A stretch of DNA of 64,000 nucleotides, taken from assembly GCA_003254885.1 (NCBI GenBank), contig QANT01009119.1:80547-144546 (forward strand), given 5' to 3'. Below, piece by piece: positions 27,551 to 40,951 of this stretch; the stretch's first letter is position 1; each line of letters opens with the position of its first letter. The stretch comes from Purshia tridentata (taxonomy: Eukaryota > Streptophyta > Magnoliopsida > Rosales > Rosaceae). A model generated the notes under the pieces. It searched no databases. It had not been told where the DNA came from and saw only the letters and a program-made list of their open reading frames with translations. The position numbers and the translations under genes were made by a program.

Positions 27551-30500
27551 TCACATCAGGACCACACCAGCGGTGACAACTGACAGAGACGACTGCAGCT
27601 GCAGCAGGTGGTGGTAACAATCGGCTGCGGTTGGCCTCTGCTCCGGGTTCTGATCCAAACACCGGTTTTGGAGCTCCCTTAGCATTTTCGGCACACCTGC
27701 CAACCCGCAAGTCCTCACCAGATGCCCAAAACCCCATACGTCCACTTTCACCCCATGCAGCCCTCTCTCCATCTCCGGTGCGTGCTTCCCACGCGCCGCC
27801 CCCTCCCCAACCGCCTCAAGAACATGTGGATATATTTGCGGCGCTCCCACCGCCTCCTCAAACCCGCACACGAACCACTCATTCTCTTTATCCGACCACA
27901 TTACTTTGTCCCAGCTTATGTCTCTATGCATGAACGACAAGTCGTGTAGCGCCACCAACGCTTTGGTCACGTACATGAGAGCCTCGACGAGTTGGTCACA
28001 ATTTGTAGGCCTGAATTTGCAACCTCTTGGCTTAAAAACCAATGCCAAGTCCGTCTCTATTGACCTATGAATTTTCTCTGCATGAGGTATTCTGTGATCA
28101 AGAAAGTCATAGATTTCCTTGACCGCGGTCCATTTTCTGACATTGGGGAAAAATCTAGTCACTGTATTTGGAGTCAATTCAATCGCATTTCCATTGCCCA
28201 TATCAAACCTCCCGAAATCGCTATAAGGAAGCATGATTTTGTAGCAACCCCCATTGTGACTCGTACTGTTAATGTTGTTCAAGCATCGATCCACTAGCAA
28301 TGGCAATAACCCAGCAATTCTGTAACATAGGACTAGGGCTTTCAATCTCTCCGATGGGGAAGATAGGTCCAAGGTGTGTAAATCGGTTCGAATTACTCGG
28401 TCGGGTGCCCGACTCAATGCACAAAACGTTACCAAATAACCAATTGCATAGTAGCCTAAAATGTATGGAACATCCATGTAGGTCCATTGAAGTTTCTGCT
28501 CAATTGAGGTTGAGGGATGAATGTGACCATCCCCCCTCAATTGGTCCCTCTCCTCCCCTCTCCATAAACAAAAATTTCTCACGAACCCCGTCACGTTCGG
28601 CCATTGATCCTGCAAAGGTTCTGTCGGTAAAAAAGAATGAGGCTTGCGAATCAAAACCATCTCCACGGAACAAAATTTGGACACGACACGATTGATGCAG
28701 TCGTCCCAGAGGCCAATGAAGGAGTCTCTACTAGTGGCAGTGGCAGCACTGAGACTAGGGTTGGTTCGGATAATGGGGCTTAGAATATCATAAGTGATGG
28801 CTCTACAATCTAGCAATTCAGTCGATGTAGTGAAGAAAGTCTCTTTCCCATGTGGCAAGTCCCGGTATACGTCTTTCCGGAGCGGGAAACGCAGCTCCTC
28901 CGGCGGTGGCCCTTGTAGGTACCATGAAAGCTCGGACAAGCTTGGGAGCAATGGTGGTGGAGCTCGAAGACACCCCACGTAGTACTCGGTTGGGTCTTGA
29001 AATTCCAATGCAGGAATTGCTGCAACAAATCCATCAGTGTAATATTAGGCTAACTGATTTAATGTAACAATTAATTAGGACAAGTATTGTAACATAAAAT
29101 GACCCAATTAATGGAACAGACAGTAGTATTGGAACATGCACGAGAGATTAAGTGAATTGGTTTTAATAGACTTACATCTTGTAAAGGATTCGGGCAAGGG
29201 AAGCTGGACCTTCTGATCGGTGAAGCCTTGAAATGCATTAATGAAAGATGCAGCAGTAGTGTTAATTAGATCGATTAATTTCTAACATAGGAATATCAAA
29301 GATGTGTCAATCTAATTTGATTTTTACCAGATGCAGAGGCAGCTTGTTTTCTTCTGCCAAACACCTTGACTTGTTGACCAGACAGGAAGCGGTCCACAGA
29401 GAAGCCTCTAATAGGCCCGTCCTCAAACGCTTCCATGGTGCAAGCCACCATGGAATCGTCCAAGAACGTGAGCTCGTCCGCGTTCAAGAAGCTCGACCCT
29501 TGAACTTTCACTCTCCCCCGGTGGTGCTCGCCTTCCTCGGCCCACAAACTCACCGATTCCTCCCACGTCATTCGAATCTTCCCGATTCGACGAAACTCCT
29601 TTGAAGAAGATGAAGACGAAGAGAGGCCAGCTGCAAAGTCTAGGGGAGAGTACTGATCATGAAACCCTAGCAAGGTCGACCCTCTGCTTCCTCCATGGTA
29701 AAATGGTTCCCCTCCACCTCCGCCGCTCATCATCATTAGTTGCTTTCCCGTCCTTCCTACAAAACATAAACATATAGATATATAATTAATTCCTAGGGAT
29801 TTAATCCAGTGCAAATATAAAAAGGGAACAACTTAATTAAGCAGAAAAGAAAGTGATGCTATCTAGACATTGATCATAAAATTAAATTTTGAAGCACATT
29901 GTGTGCATGCCGACGCGGCCACAAAAATATAGTTCCTTTATCTACGACCACACAGAGGTTGTGGATGTAGAAATACCTGAGAGAGGGAGGTCGTCTTCTT
30001 TGAGAGAAGGGGGTTGTTGTAGACTTCTTGTGACAACAAGAGCCGTAGTTCGAGTGTCATGATCCCCAGCAGCAACGATTCCAGACAGTAATCTACTGTG
30101 AGGAGTAGTTCGAATTCTTGACCCCATAAACTGCGAAAGTTCCTCAAAAACCTCTTCATCAAAAGAAGCAGGCAATCTATGCAGCTTCCTCTCATAAGGC
30201 GAGAGCCTAAAATAGCTCTTTCCAATTTGTTCTCTCTCGGCCCCTCTCTCCCACTCGTAAACTTTCCTGAACTCTCCTAACATGTTATCCCATTTCGTAC
30301 CGGCTGTTTTGGCGTCTCTGTTGATTCCGTGCTTCTGGAGAAACTCGGCTACTTCTCTGTCTTTATCGGCTCTGGTTTTGCCTCTGCTGGTGGTGTGAAC
30401 ACTCTCTGTTGCTGTAAGGTGGTGCTCTGTTCTCGAAGATGAGCCGAACCCATGATGATCGGGTCCACCACCTTGGTACTGGGTCCTCCATGCTCTGGCA

Positions 30501-31123
30501 AGCCACAGCATCTCGTGGGGTTTCCAAACTGGGCTCACATATTTCCCTTTTCTGAATTGATGATGGTGATGAACTGCGTTTTCTCCCTCGGTCTTGGTTG
30601 TGTCTTGGCCTGAGGTTGCGGATAGGGAAGGCAGAGGAGACCGAGGGGGGGATGAGCCGGCCGTTTCGGAGGAGGAGGCTGTGGTGGTGGTGGTGGTGGC
30701 GGCAGTATGAGGTTGTTGGGCGGCGGCGGCGGAGCGTGTGGTGGGTGATGGACTGGATTCGGTGGCGAGAATATTGGGTATTTGGGTTTGGGTGGTGGGC
30801 TGTTTTGGTTGGGAAGATGGGGAGGGTAGAAGCTTCCATTGGCCAGTGGTGTAACGAGGTCTCTTGGGATTAACAGCGGCCTCAAAGACTGATGAGGAAG
30901 TGGTTGTTGCACCACTGATATTTGGAACATACAAAGGAGATTGAATGAAAGGAGCGGCGACTCCACCGGATACAACAACCGTTGGTGGTGGCTGTTGGTG
31001 GTGGCGTGCAGCTGATCTTGTTTGATCTGTTGGTTCTTGATGATCAAGTGGGTCGTTGGGAGAAGCTGAAATTTCTTGTTGTGGTTGTTGCTTCTTGGTT
31101 GTATCCCCTTTGTTCTCACCCAT
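27551..31123 (-). CDS. Trihelix DNA-binding protein fused to a degenerate kinase-like domain
   Basis: Four exons on the minus strand: 29977-31123, 29328-29756, 29176-29226, 27551-29019. Joined they give 3096 nt, 1031 residues, all junctions in frame with GT-AG introns. Residues 1-190 are low complexity (Q, S, T, P, and a histidine run). About 197-320 is a trihelix/MYB-SANT-like domain (VWKPHEMLWLARAWR; AGTKWDNMLGEFRKVYEWE; YFRLSPYERK). About 383-740 is a conserved trihelix-associated region (RMTWEESVSLW, GQQVKVFGRRK, FQDPTEYYVG, WDDCINRVVSKFC). The same last exon then continues into a kinase-like domain: HRD at 907-909 and APE and DVWGFG are kept, but Lys replaces the catalytic-loop Asn and DFG reads CGFEE. 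Probably a nuclear regulator with a pseudokinase module. The function is unknown to me. Confidence 0.85.
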
Positions 31124-34100
31124 CTCTTCAAATGGGGGCCCAAAAAGAAAATAAAAGAGTAAAGAGTGAGCAGCTAAAGAGAAAGAACTAGTTGGGTTTT
31201 TTGGTTGAGATATAGTTGTGGGTGATGATCATGTTTGTTTCATTGGTGAAACTGTGAAAGTCATAAGGGGATTTTTAATGCTTTTAAGACCTAGGCACCT
31301 AGGTTGCAGCTGCCATATATAATCTCTATCTCTTAACTCTTAACGGATCTTAGAGGGAAAGTCACCAAGAAAGTATAGGGATCATAGACTTATAGACCGG
31401 TTAAAAGCAACAATAATCAGATAATGAAAAGAGAAAAACCAAAAAGGAAGACGTGAAAAAGTAGTGGTTGTGGAACTGCCATGAATATGACCCTTCAGTC
31501 TATTAAGCACTTAATTAAGACAATTACCACACAAGGGTGAGTTTTGATTTGTCATTTTGGATGTACAATGTGCATGATTAGGGATGAGGGTCATGATTGT
31601 ACTTGGGTCTGAGAAACGCGGCTCTATGAACTAATAACATTGCTTTTATTAATGTTTTGTTGTTGCCGCGTAGAGTGAAGGAGTGGGTGAGTGGGTGAGT
31701 GAGTGAGTGAGTGGAGACTCAGAAGTGAGAAGGAAAATTAAGAGGTAAGAGTATTTTTTGTACAGAACGATGGGGACCGGACGAATCGATGCCTCTGCTC
31801 CAATGACTCCTATGACTCAATTTGCCAATGTCTTATTTTGTTTTTTGCTCTCTCTCCCACACACACACTTTCTCACTCATCTTTATTTTATATATTTTTG
31901 GGCTCCTTATACACGCATTCCAGTACAGAATCTCTCTGCCTCTTTAATCATTTGCTTCCTTTTAATTAACACATTAGTGAACGACGAATGGAGATCTCAA
32001 ACAAAGGAAAGCATCTGTATAACTATAAAAATACTACTTTTTTCCTATCATTCAAGAACAAAAAGCCTTCTGTTTTCTCAGACCAAGAAAAAAAAGGTCA
32101 TTTATTTCCTCTTGAACTTAATTGACCAATAGTGCTGCAAAAGCCTTTTTCTTTTTTCTTTTTTTTTTCTCTTGCTAGGCACGTCTTTGAACGACCTGTA
32201 ATTTTGAATGACATGAATATACAGTAATAATGTGTATGCAATGCATGCCTACTTTTATTAAAATTTGTTGATAAAAGCCTGCTTATTAAGCATTATATCT
32301 ATCAAAGCGATGGTCGCTTTCATGAATATAGCACCCTGCTTATATTTTGCTTAAAAGAACCAAGGTTTGCCTTTGATTTTTGACTCTGCAGGCGTCAAAT
32401 ATTAATTAAAGTTATTATTATTATTATTGTATTACTATAAAAAAGTGCTCAAATCTAGGAATGCATGATTATTAATACGTGTTGGGTCATGCAGAAGCAG
32501 GACAAGTGCGTTTCGAGACTGTACCGAAACTTTATTAAGCCATTTCAAGTGTGTTCGGATTACTCCCTCCCCTGTCAAGATCTCATTCTCATTCTGACAG
32601 GACCACCACCATGGATTTCTCAATCATGCACTACTTCGACTACAGCCATATATAACTTAATTGGTTTCGAAATTAAGATTGTGTGGTCAAATTGGAACAT
32701 TTTATTTGTTAATAGATGAAAATTTGTAAAACTTTATACTTTCTTATATATGCAAAATTTTAAATTTTCAAGCTGAGATTTTAATCCCAACATTGCGAAC
32801 CAATTAATAATTAGTGTTAATGGTCTGTCCTTCAACATTGGTATTTACTGCTTTTATTGGTTTGGGTTTAGAATTGAGATGCACACTTTTGAGGAGGGTA
32901 TGGCAACAATGTCCAAACAATTGGGCGATGAACTAATATTTTATTTGTTTCTATTAAAGTCCGACTTTCCCACAAAATGGGACATTCATTTGGTTATGTC
33001 AACATAAAAGAAATATATATAGATAAAGAATTGGAACCATTCTTTTATTAAAAACCCACTATAGATATATATCTTGTTCCACAAAATGCAAGAAGATAAT
33101 ATAAAAAGGGGAGTGGCAATTAGTGAAGCAGCAGGCCGGCACAGAGCTGGCATTTTGGCAGCACCACTTAATTAGTGTCCATATGTAAATGTAAGACTGG
33201 CTGATCAGAACATATATCTCAACGTCCAGCGCTCTATTCATAAATATATCTTCATTGCCCTTTTCATCTGTTTCAGCTCTGCCATCTTTGCTTTTTGCTA
33301 TTTTAATGCATCCATTCCCTGTCTTCTTTAATTCATTTGCATTTTTTTTTTGGTTACGATTCTTCTAATATTCCTAACTATATATTTGATCATTCATCAT
33401 ACAATCCTTCAACTTTTTTTTTCGGGTGAAACATTGGCGTGCTTGATGCTTATCCATATTGTTTTGGAAATTGGTATCACAACTAGCCACTCCATCAGTA
33501 TGTGAGAAAACAAGGTTCTGGGATATATCATAGTTCGAAGTTGAACTAAAGAACTAATTAATCGGATTCACAATTGCATTTAAACTCGCTAATTTTCAGT
33601 CGTGTTTAGAACAATCACCAGTACTCATGTGTGTAGGTAATTTACAAGTACAGTACCTGAAAATGTGATATATAGGATCCATCTGAGCGGTTAACCCTAA
33701 CATTTTCCTTAATTAGTTTCTATCTAATTAACAAAAAATGGATCTAACCATACATACTAGATCACTTGGATTAAATTAGCTATGTATGTGTTACAAATAA
33801 TGACAATCTGTTAATAAGAAAACTCTATTAGATTTAGAGGTGTAATATACTTGGAAAAATAATATCTTACAAATTAATAATTTTTGGAGAGCTCTAATAA
33901 ATGCAACCGGAAGTTAATTATAGAAATTATTAGTAGTCCTAGGGGTCTAGCTAGAAAGAGGAGGAATCATAATACCCGCAGCATTGTATGCAAGTAAAGA
34001 TTAAAAGAAGTAAGATTGGAGTCATGGTGTCTCTTGTAATATTGCAGGATTGATATATATAGATTATAGGGCACTCCATTTCTTTTCCTTTTTTTTTGCT

Positions 34101-37100
34101 TGAGCTTTTGTGGGAATGGCTGGGTAAAGTGGAACCATGTATCATAGGGATTGAGATATATATATATATATATATAGGCCCTCACGCTCACGCAATGAAA
34201 GAAACTACAAGAATTTAATTCTTTCGAGTAGTGATATAAAACCCAGAACAATCTTTAGTAGTATATATGATATGTGAGTATTTTAAAGTTGGAAAAATTA
34301 ATCTCACTTGACCAAGCTTTTTCCTGAAATTCAGCTGGTCATTGCAGTTGGAATATGAATGACAAGAATAAACAATATATGAATTAAATTAATTTCCCTT
34401 TGAAAATTAACAATAATATCGAGGTCATCAGAATGTTACATATATACCCAGGTGACAAGCAACATCAAATTCTGTACCGTGCATGGGAGGAGGTATATAT
34501 ATATATATATTATTATTATTAATTAAGAATATGATGTTATATTATATGCATGATAATCACGAATCAACATGAATTTTGGGGTTTTTGACCCTATTGCCTC
34601 TCGTGATAACCCTAAGCTTACTCTTTCTGTGTCTATATTTGTAGTGCAATAAGGCTGCCACGATTGAAGGCTTTGAAGCTGGACCACCATATCCTGATTA
34701 ATATTATTGTAGGTAGCTTGTAGCATATATATATATATATATGTATAGCCTCGGTGGTGTGGATCTTTAAAGTTCTCTCTGAAACCGTTAGCCAAGGAAC
34801 CAGTCATGACAAGTACATAAATGGCATCTGAGAAGGCTTGGAGACCCTACTACTCCATTACATGAACCCTAACTAGGCCTAAGTAGTTAATAGGAAAGCT
34901 ATATAGGCCGGCGACTTCCTTTTCAGCTACATATATAGCATGCACTTCTTCCAGCTCATGCCCATACAAATGTTCCTTTCAAAGGGTACACTGTACACAT
35001 ATTGCAGCATGCAGCAAATGCTTTCACAACCATTATATTATATATTGTGCTTTTAACAGATCATTCACTGTTTTTTTGTCTCAATTAATGCAAACTTGTG
35101 TGTACGTTTCAGATCTGAACACACATACTTGCATACACACAGACCACGACCCCAAATGTGTCCTATATAAATTTAATTTAGTCCTTTATAAAGTTCAAAG
35201 TTAAAAAACAAACATCCAAAACCCCCTCCCCAAATTCGTAGAGCTAGCTAGCTATAGCTCAGCTAGCTTCGTATATATCTATGCGGGTACATGGCTACTT
35301 GGGCATGTAGCTAGGTTGACTAGGTTTCAACTCTTTTAACTACAAAACATATATGTTTTGTTGGGATTTGGGATATCATCCATGCTAAAAGCTGTTCTCA
35401 TTTCCGTTTTATTAACTATTCTGTTGGCTTCTTCCCAAGTTCAAATCCATACATTCTACAGATCGATCCAGTGAACACTGATCAACATGCATATATTTTT
35501 TTCGAAAAATTAATGTCAATCTAGCAATTTTATATTATATATCTATTAATTCTCTTGAAATATATTCATGATGTGAGAATATAAAATATTGTTCTATAGT
35601 AAAAAATTATAATCTTATATAGTGTTTTAGAAGAGTCGATTTTGTATTACTTCTTTTATTGTCAATTAATTTTGAAATGAATATTTAGATTTACTCAGAG
35701 TATTAGAATATATTCATCCACGCATATTGTGACCACATGTGCTCTATGTCACCAAATATGAGTTGTCCATAAGTGCACGTGTTTGGCTTAAGTGCATGTG
35801 TGGAAACATATAAGAATATAAAGTATTGTTCTACATTAGAAAACTATAAACTTTTAGTGTCTTGGAAGAGTATTAAGCTATTCATTTTATTACCAATTAA
35901 TTTTAAAATTGATACTCAAAGTTCTTTATATGATTCCATTCTTATTTTTCATTATTTGTTTGATAAATTACAAATTACACGTGGGCAAGTACATTGTTTT
36001 TAAAAAGTTAATTTCTACGTACTTGTCAAATCTCAACACCATTAAACATTCATCTAGAAATTTAACTGGCATATGATTTACTGTACCTTTCAACTCTGAA
36101 AATATTAATGTCCAATTTTCCTGGGAATTAAACTTTGGATAGATCAAGGACAAAGTGGGCCTACTTGGACTTGGATGGGGCCTACGTGTTTACATGCAAT
36201 CGCTGCCTATAAAGTGAATTGAGATGGGCTTTTCCCTGATTGTGATAGCTGGTGAGGTGACCAACATAAAAGCTTTTCTAATTTTCTTTAATTATTATTT
36301 AATTTTTTTTGGCGGTCTTAAACCAACATAAAGTTTAAGTTATAAAATCTACAATATATCCACAAGGATTCAAATTTTGCGAAAAAGCATGTACGGTCAA
36401 AATCAGAGGCCCAGTTATTTATATGCAAGAGCAGAGGCCCATAAAATGGCCCAGTTTGAAACCACAACCGTGAATAGATAATGGGGCCCTATCGTTCACG
36501 CTACAATTAAGGCCCACATATATGATGAACCAAAATCAAGAACGACATAAGACTTTATGTCGTTCATGGAGGAGAATATCTGCAAAACGGACTCCACAAT
36601 CTCTGCATGCTTAGTTGACCCAAAAAATAATAATTTTTTGCTTGTTCGGCTTTTAGAGGATTGGTTGTTTGGGTCTCTTCACCAGCTGGTTGGTTATTAA
36701 GAAATGTATCCAAAAAATTGTAAGCTCCAAATTTCCGAGAAAAATAGTAAATTTGTTTGTTGGTATTCTTTTTATTTGATAAACATTTACAAATAAACTT
36801 TGATAAATTTTTTTTTTTTTAAGTGTTGATGAGACCGATTCTCGTCTTCATCATGTTTGGAAGGATGTGAGATTTTTTTTTTCTTCTTCGTTTAAAGGGA
36901 CTCATTTGTTGTACTTGTTTCATACTTTCATAGAAAACACCAAGAAATATATGATTAATGGCATATATGGTTATGAACACGCAAGGCAAAGACATAGTTT
37001 AATATATGTTATTAATTCTAAGAAAATCATAATTACTAATATGCGTTGCTTTCATACTCTCGAACTTTTTTTATTTTATCAAACATACTTTCAAACTTTG

Positions 37101-37975
37101 ATTTAAAGAGAATAAATATCATAAGTATCCACTATCCAGGGCAGGTACTACAATTGTCGATTAAAAGTAGCCACTTAATTCCTAGCCAAAATAGATATAT
37201 CAAATAAAGTTTGGGGCCGAAAATGTCCGTCATTCAAAAGGTCTTATCTTTATTGTTTTTTCAAACCTTGATTAGTGCTTAACGTAATTTTTAGGCCTCG
37301 CCATTTTATGTCATCGATCAGTAATTAAGACTCACAAGAATCTTGAATTTTAAAACCCATCACCTATACCCATAAGTTTCCTAGCAGCAAACCATGCATA
37401 TTAGTGATCATTGGTACGTACGCAATATATATTTATAGTCTTGATATTAAGTTATTAATAGTTTATATAATGTATAGGGTCTTCATTCCTTTAAAAGTCC
37501 ATCGTTGACGGGAGGAAGGTTTCTTTATATATTAATTAAGGATGTCTTGTGTATCCGGTCGAACACACGAACGGACAAGATTTCCAAAACAAATATATAT
37601 AAGGGATTAATTAATTGAAAATCATAAAATGAAAATTTAAGGGCATTGCATGGCTATTTGCATTATAAGATTAATTAATTTTGTGTTAATCTATTAATTA
37701 ATTAATTTGAATTAATCCATATACATGTAAATGATGTAATACCCAAAAAAACAGATAAGCCAAATGTGGAATAATTTGTAACTCGGAAAGCAACAATACG
37801 AACTGTTGTAGTTCTAGTACATTGTTCATAAAGACTCTTAAACCTGTACATGGGATCGAAGACCAAGTCATGTTTTTCTGGTTTCACAAATTACATGCAT
37901 GACTCATGACTGACGACGACATTTCAATTCGTCATACAAAAAACAAAGGCCAAAAAGATACATTAATTGTAGAAG
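31124..37975. other. Intergenic region upstream of the trihelix gene
   Basis: About 6.8 kb, AT-rich. The first few hundred bases hold the 5' leader and promoter of the minus-strand trihelix gene. A run of GTGAGTGG/GTGAGTGA units lies at about 31682-31714. Diverged direct repeats are at 35576-35692 and 35813-35922, and a short perfect hairpin at 36540-36565. Several (TA)n tracts are present (for example 34724-34742). No coding region is supported. Confidence 0.55.
35576..35922. repeat. Diverged direct repeat pair
   Basis: Copy 1 at about 35576-35692 and copy 2 at about 35813-35922 share AGAATATAAARTATTGTTCTA, a TATAATCTT/TATAAACTTTT segment, a TGGAAGAGT/TAGAAGAGT segment and CAATTAATTTTRAAAT in the same order. 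About 120 bp lies between the copies. This looks like an old local duplication; no transposon ends were recognised. Confidence 0.6.
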
Positions 37976-39669
37976 TCATCTCCTTTGTGATTTAGCCTTT
38001 GTCATATGCATCCTGGCATGATCAGTTCGTTCCATCCCGTAAACTTGATAATCGGCATCATTCTCGACGTCGTTCTCTTCATCTTCATCATCCTCCATCT
38101 CCACCACATTTGAAATCTCCTTCTTCCTTCTTCCGGCACCCCCCTTGACCCAGTCCACCACTTCGATCATGGTGGGCCTGTTATCAGGGTTACTATCAGT
38201 ACACTTGATGGCGATCATGACCGTTGATTTCAATTGGTCTCGATCATACTTCCCTTTCAGCCTTGGATCTGCAATGTGATTGAATGCACCCTTTTGGACG
38301 TAGGGCGTGGCCCATTGCACAATGTCACGCTTTACTCCCCCGGGGAGTTTCTCTATTGGCTTTTTGCCGCTAATGATTTCTAAGAGTAAAATTCCAAAGC
38401 TATAAACATCGCAACTCTCGGAAACTTTTCCCCACATGGCATATTCTGGAGCCAAATACCCAAGAGTACCCTTTACCCTAGTGGTCAGATGGCTAACACC
38501 ATCAGGAATCAGCTTTGCAAATCCAAAATCAGCAACTTTTGCTTCAAATTCAGTGTCTAAAAGCACGTTGCTAGCCTTTATGTCTCTATGTATTATATGA
38601 GGATTGGCCTCATGGTGCAAGTACCTGAATTAATAATATTTAATCATCATACTCAAAAACTTAATATTACATATTATGAATATATAACAATTTTAAGATC
38701 AATGACCTTTGAATTTCAGGAAGGGTTATCTGAATTTGAGATGGGTGTGGCTTATATAATCATGGTTTTATGTTTTATATATTTTATAGAGTCTAATACA
38801 CATTAATTAAAATTATTTTTGGGAATTAATTGGAGATTAATTAGTTTATTTACTTTACTTACAATAAACCTTCGGCGGATCCAATGGCGATGCTCATTCT
38901 TCTTGGCCAATCAAGCGCACAATTGGCTGCAAGTTGGCCGTGCAAATGGGTGATCAAGCTATGATTAGGCATGTAATCATACACTATAAGTCTTTCATCA
39001 CCTCCGGCATAGAATCCTCGCAGGCCTAACAAGTTTTTGTGTCTCACCCTCCCAAGTATTTCTACTTCCACTGCAAACTCCATCTCTGCCTTTGCACTCA
39101 TCGTTTTCAATCGTTTCACAGCTATCTGCATTAATATATGACCAAAGTCACTACCAATTCAACAAAATTCAGAAAAAAGATTTATTATAGCTAGCTGCTC
39201 GATATCATATGTAGAATTAAAAAAATTGAAACGAGAAAGGGATTAGCTTAAGTGGAACTGAGGGATAGTGGAGATCCATTCCAATGAAACGGAAAAAAGG
39301 AAAATAGAAAAAGAGAATTAAAAAATGGACATGATTGCCTCGACGCCTTTACTTGTTCGACCCCAATAAACGCTTCCAAAACCGCCTTCTCCGATCTTAT
39401 TATCATGGTGGAAATTGTTGGTTGCATGAAGAAGCTCCTTGAGAGAGTATATATCCCAAGGGTAATCCCTATTCTTGTGCACCCTAATTAATTAAACAAC
39501 CCCAAAATTAATGAAAAAGGTAACAATTAAACATTAGCATAGCCTAGCGATAATAATTAAGTGTTCGATCTAAATGTGTTCATGATGACTAGGTAGCATA
39601 CCTGGGCTCTGATGAATTAGGTTGATCCTCTTTCTCAGAGCTGCAACAAAAGCAGTTCCAGCCGGGCAT
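37976..39669 (-). CDS. PTI1-like receptor-like cytoplasmic kinase
   Basis: Ser/Thr kinase of the receptor-like cytoplasmic type, closest in my memory to the Arabidopsis At3g15890 'PTI1-like' group. Exons 39602-39669, 39339-39483, 38863-39125 and 37976-38624 join to 374 residues. Seen: a Cys-rich N-terminus (MPGWNCFCCSS) without signal peptide or membrane helix, likely S-acylated; the glycine loop GEGGFGSVYWG; IAVKRLK with the catalytic Lys; EFAVEVEILGRVRHKNL; HRDIKASN; ADFGFAKL; and GTLGYLAPEYAMWGK. It has an acidic tail (MEDDEDEENDVEND). All kinase motifs are intact, so it should be active (RD class). Intron 2 (39126-39338) uses a GC donor. The GC reading keeps the spacer between VYWG and IAVKR at seven residues, the family length. 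Confidence 0.93.
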
Positions 39670-40315
39670 TTTCTTTGGGAGGAAAGAACAAACCATAACT
39701 GATTTATTATGGGAAATACTGGATTAATTAATCGACTGTGACTGTGTGTGTGAGAGGGATCGATGAATGGAGGGAGAAGACAAAAAGGGTTGATGATCAA
39801 AGCAAGAAGAAGGCAAATATTTCGGAAACTCTGAAGCAAAAGGGAAGGAGTCTTATGGTGAAGACAAAAGGCAGAGCCTTGGAAGTCAAGGAATTTAATT
39901 TATGTTACATATATTCAAATGTATTCTACTGCACAACAACAACAACAAATCTTAGGCTGTTCACAAGCAGCTAGCCCTCAAGCTGGTGTACTCTAGTGCT
40001 TGTTAGCTTTTGCCCAACACCCCATTTTTTTTCATTGGAAATATCACATTTTTAAATTGGTAACGAGACTTTCTGGGAAATTTGTTTTATGTAGTAGTGG
40101 TCTATAAATTATTAGTACACGTACGTATGTGCTATAAGTTTATATTAATTAATTTAACTTTAATATAATTTTTTTGATGATATGTGTAACCTTTCTTATA
40201 TATACAGTTGAAAGGGACAGCATCACCCGCGATGAAGTTGGCTCTGTACCCATCAATCACGACCTTTCAAAGTTATGATGCAGCGCAAATTATGAAATTA
40301 ACTAGAGTATAGCTA

Positions 40316-40805
40316 GGCCTTCTACAATAGTATATCTAAATACATAAATACCTTATACTTATACTTATTTTGGGTATTAAAAAATAATTTTTTAATATTA
40401 TGAGGATCAATTTCACAATAGTGTTGAGAGCCAAAATAGGGATCAAGTTTTGAAGACTTATTTTAGTTTTTATTGATTTTGTATTTAAAAACAAAAAACA
40501 CCATATCCTACCGTCCATTTTTTTAAAAACACCAGATCTCATACCTGATGCACGCAGGCCCCACTGCCAGTGACTATATGCTGGGAACTAGCTTCTCTCT
40601 CTTCAGTTTAATCATGTGGGTTGGGAGTCTTTGAGCCGAAAAGTAGTTTGGGTCTTAGGTATCAAGGAGGGCCAAAAGTGAGGATCAGTTTTAAGGATCA
40701 AAGCTTTTGGGTATCATAATTCCGGCCTACTATTTTGAGCTTATCTCTAAAATATACCCATTTTAACTCTTGAGGATCAAATATAGGTAATCATTGTAGA
40801 AGGCC
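40316..40805. mobile_element. MITE, PIF/Harbinger-like, 490 bp
   Basis: The left end GGCCTTCTACAATAG and the right end on the opposite strand GGCCTTCTACAATGA form inverted termini with 13 matching bases, then diverge. The flanking 3-bp sites are CTA (313-315 of the 40-kb block) and TTA (806-808), compatible with the TWA target of PIF/Harbinger elements after one substitution. The interior is non-coding. Confidence 0.7.
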
Positions 40806-40891
40806 TTAGGCCATCAAAGAAAGCTAATTAAAACTTGATATTTGACTCTCTTTTTTTTCCGTCAAATATCTAATTTTAATTGGCGTATCTT

Positions 40892-40951
40892 GTTACTTAA
40901 TATGATAACATGACAAAAAACGTTACTTAATATGATAACATGACAAAAAAC
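40892..40951. repeat. 30-bp perfect tandem duplication
   Basis: Two adjacent identical 30-bp units starting GTTACTTAATATGATAACAT and ending GACAAAAAAC, in intergenic DNA just beyond the MITE at 40316-40805. Identity suggests it is recent. Confidence 0.9.

Noticed and set aside
30535-31143. 202-codon minus-strand frame over the trihelix exon 1
   Set aside because: Alternate-frame shadow of the low-complexity N-terminal region; the trihelix frame is the one that splices to the conserved downstream exons.
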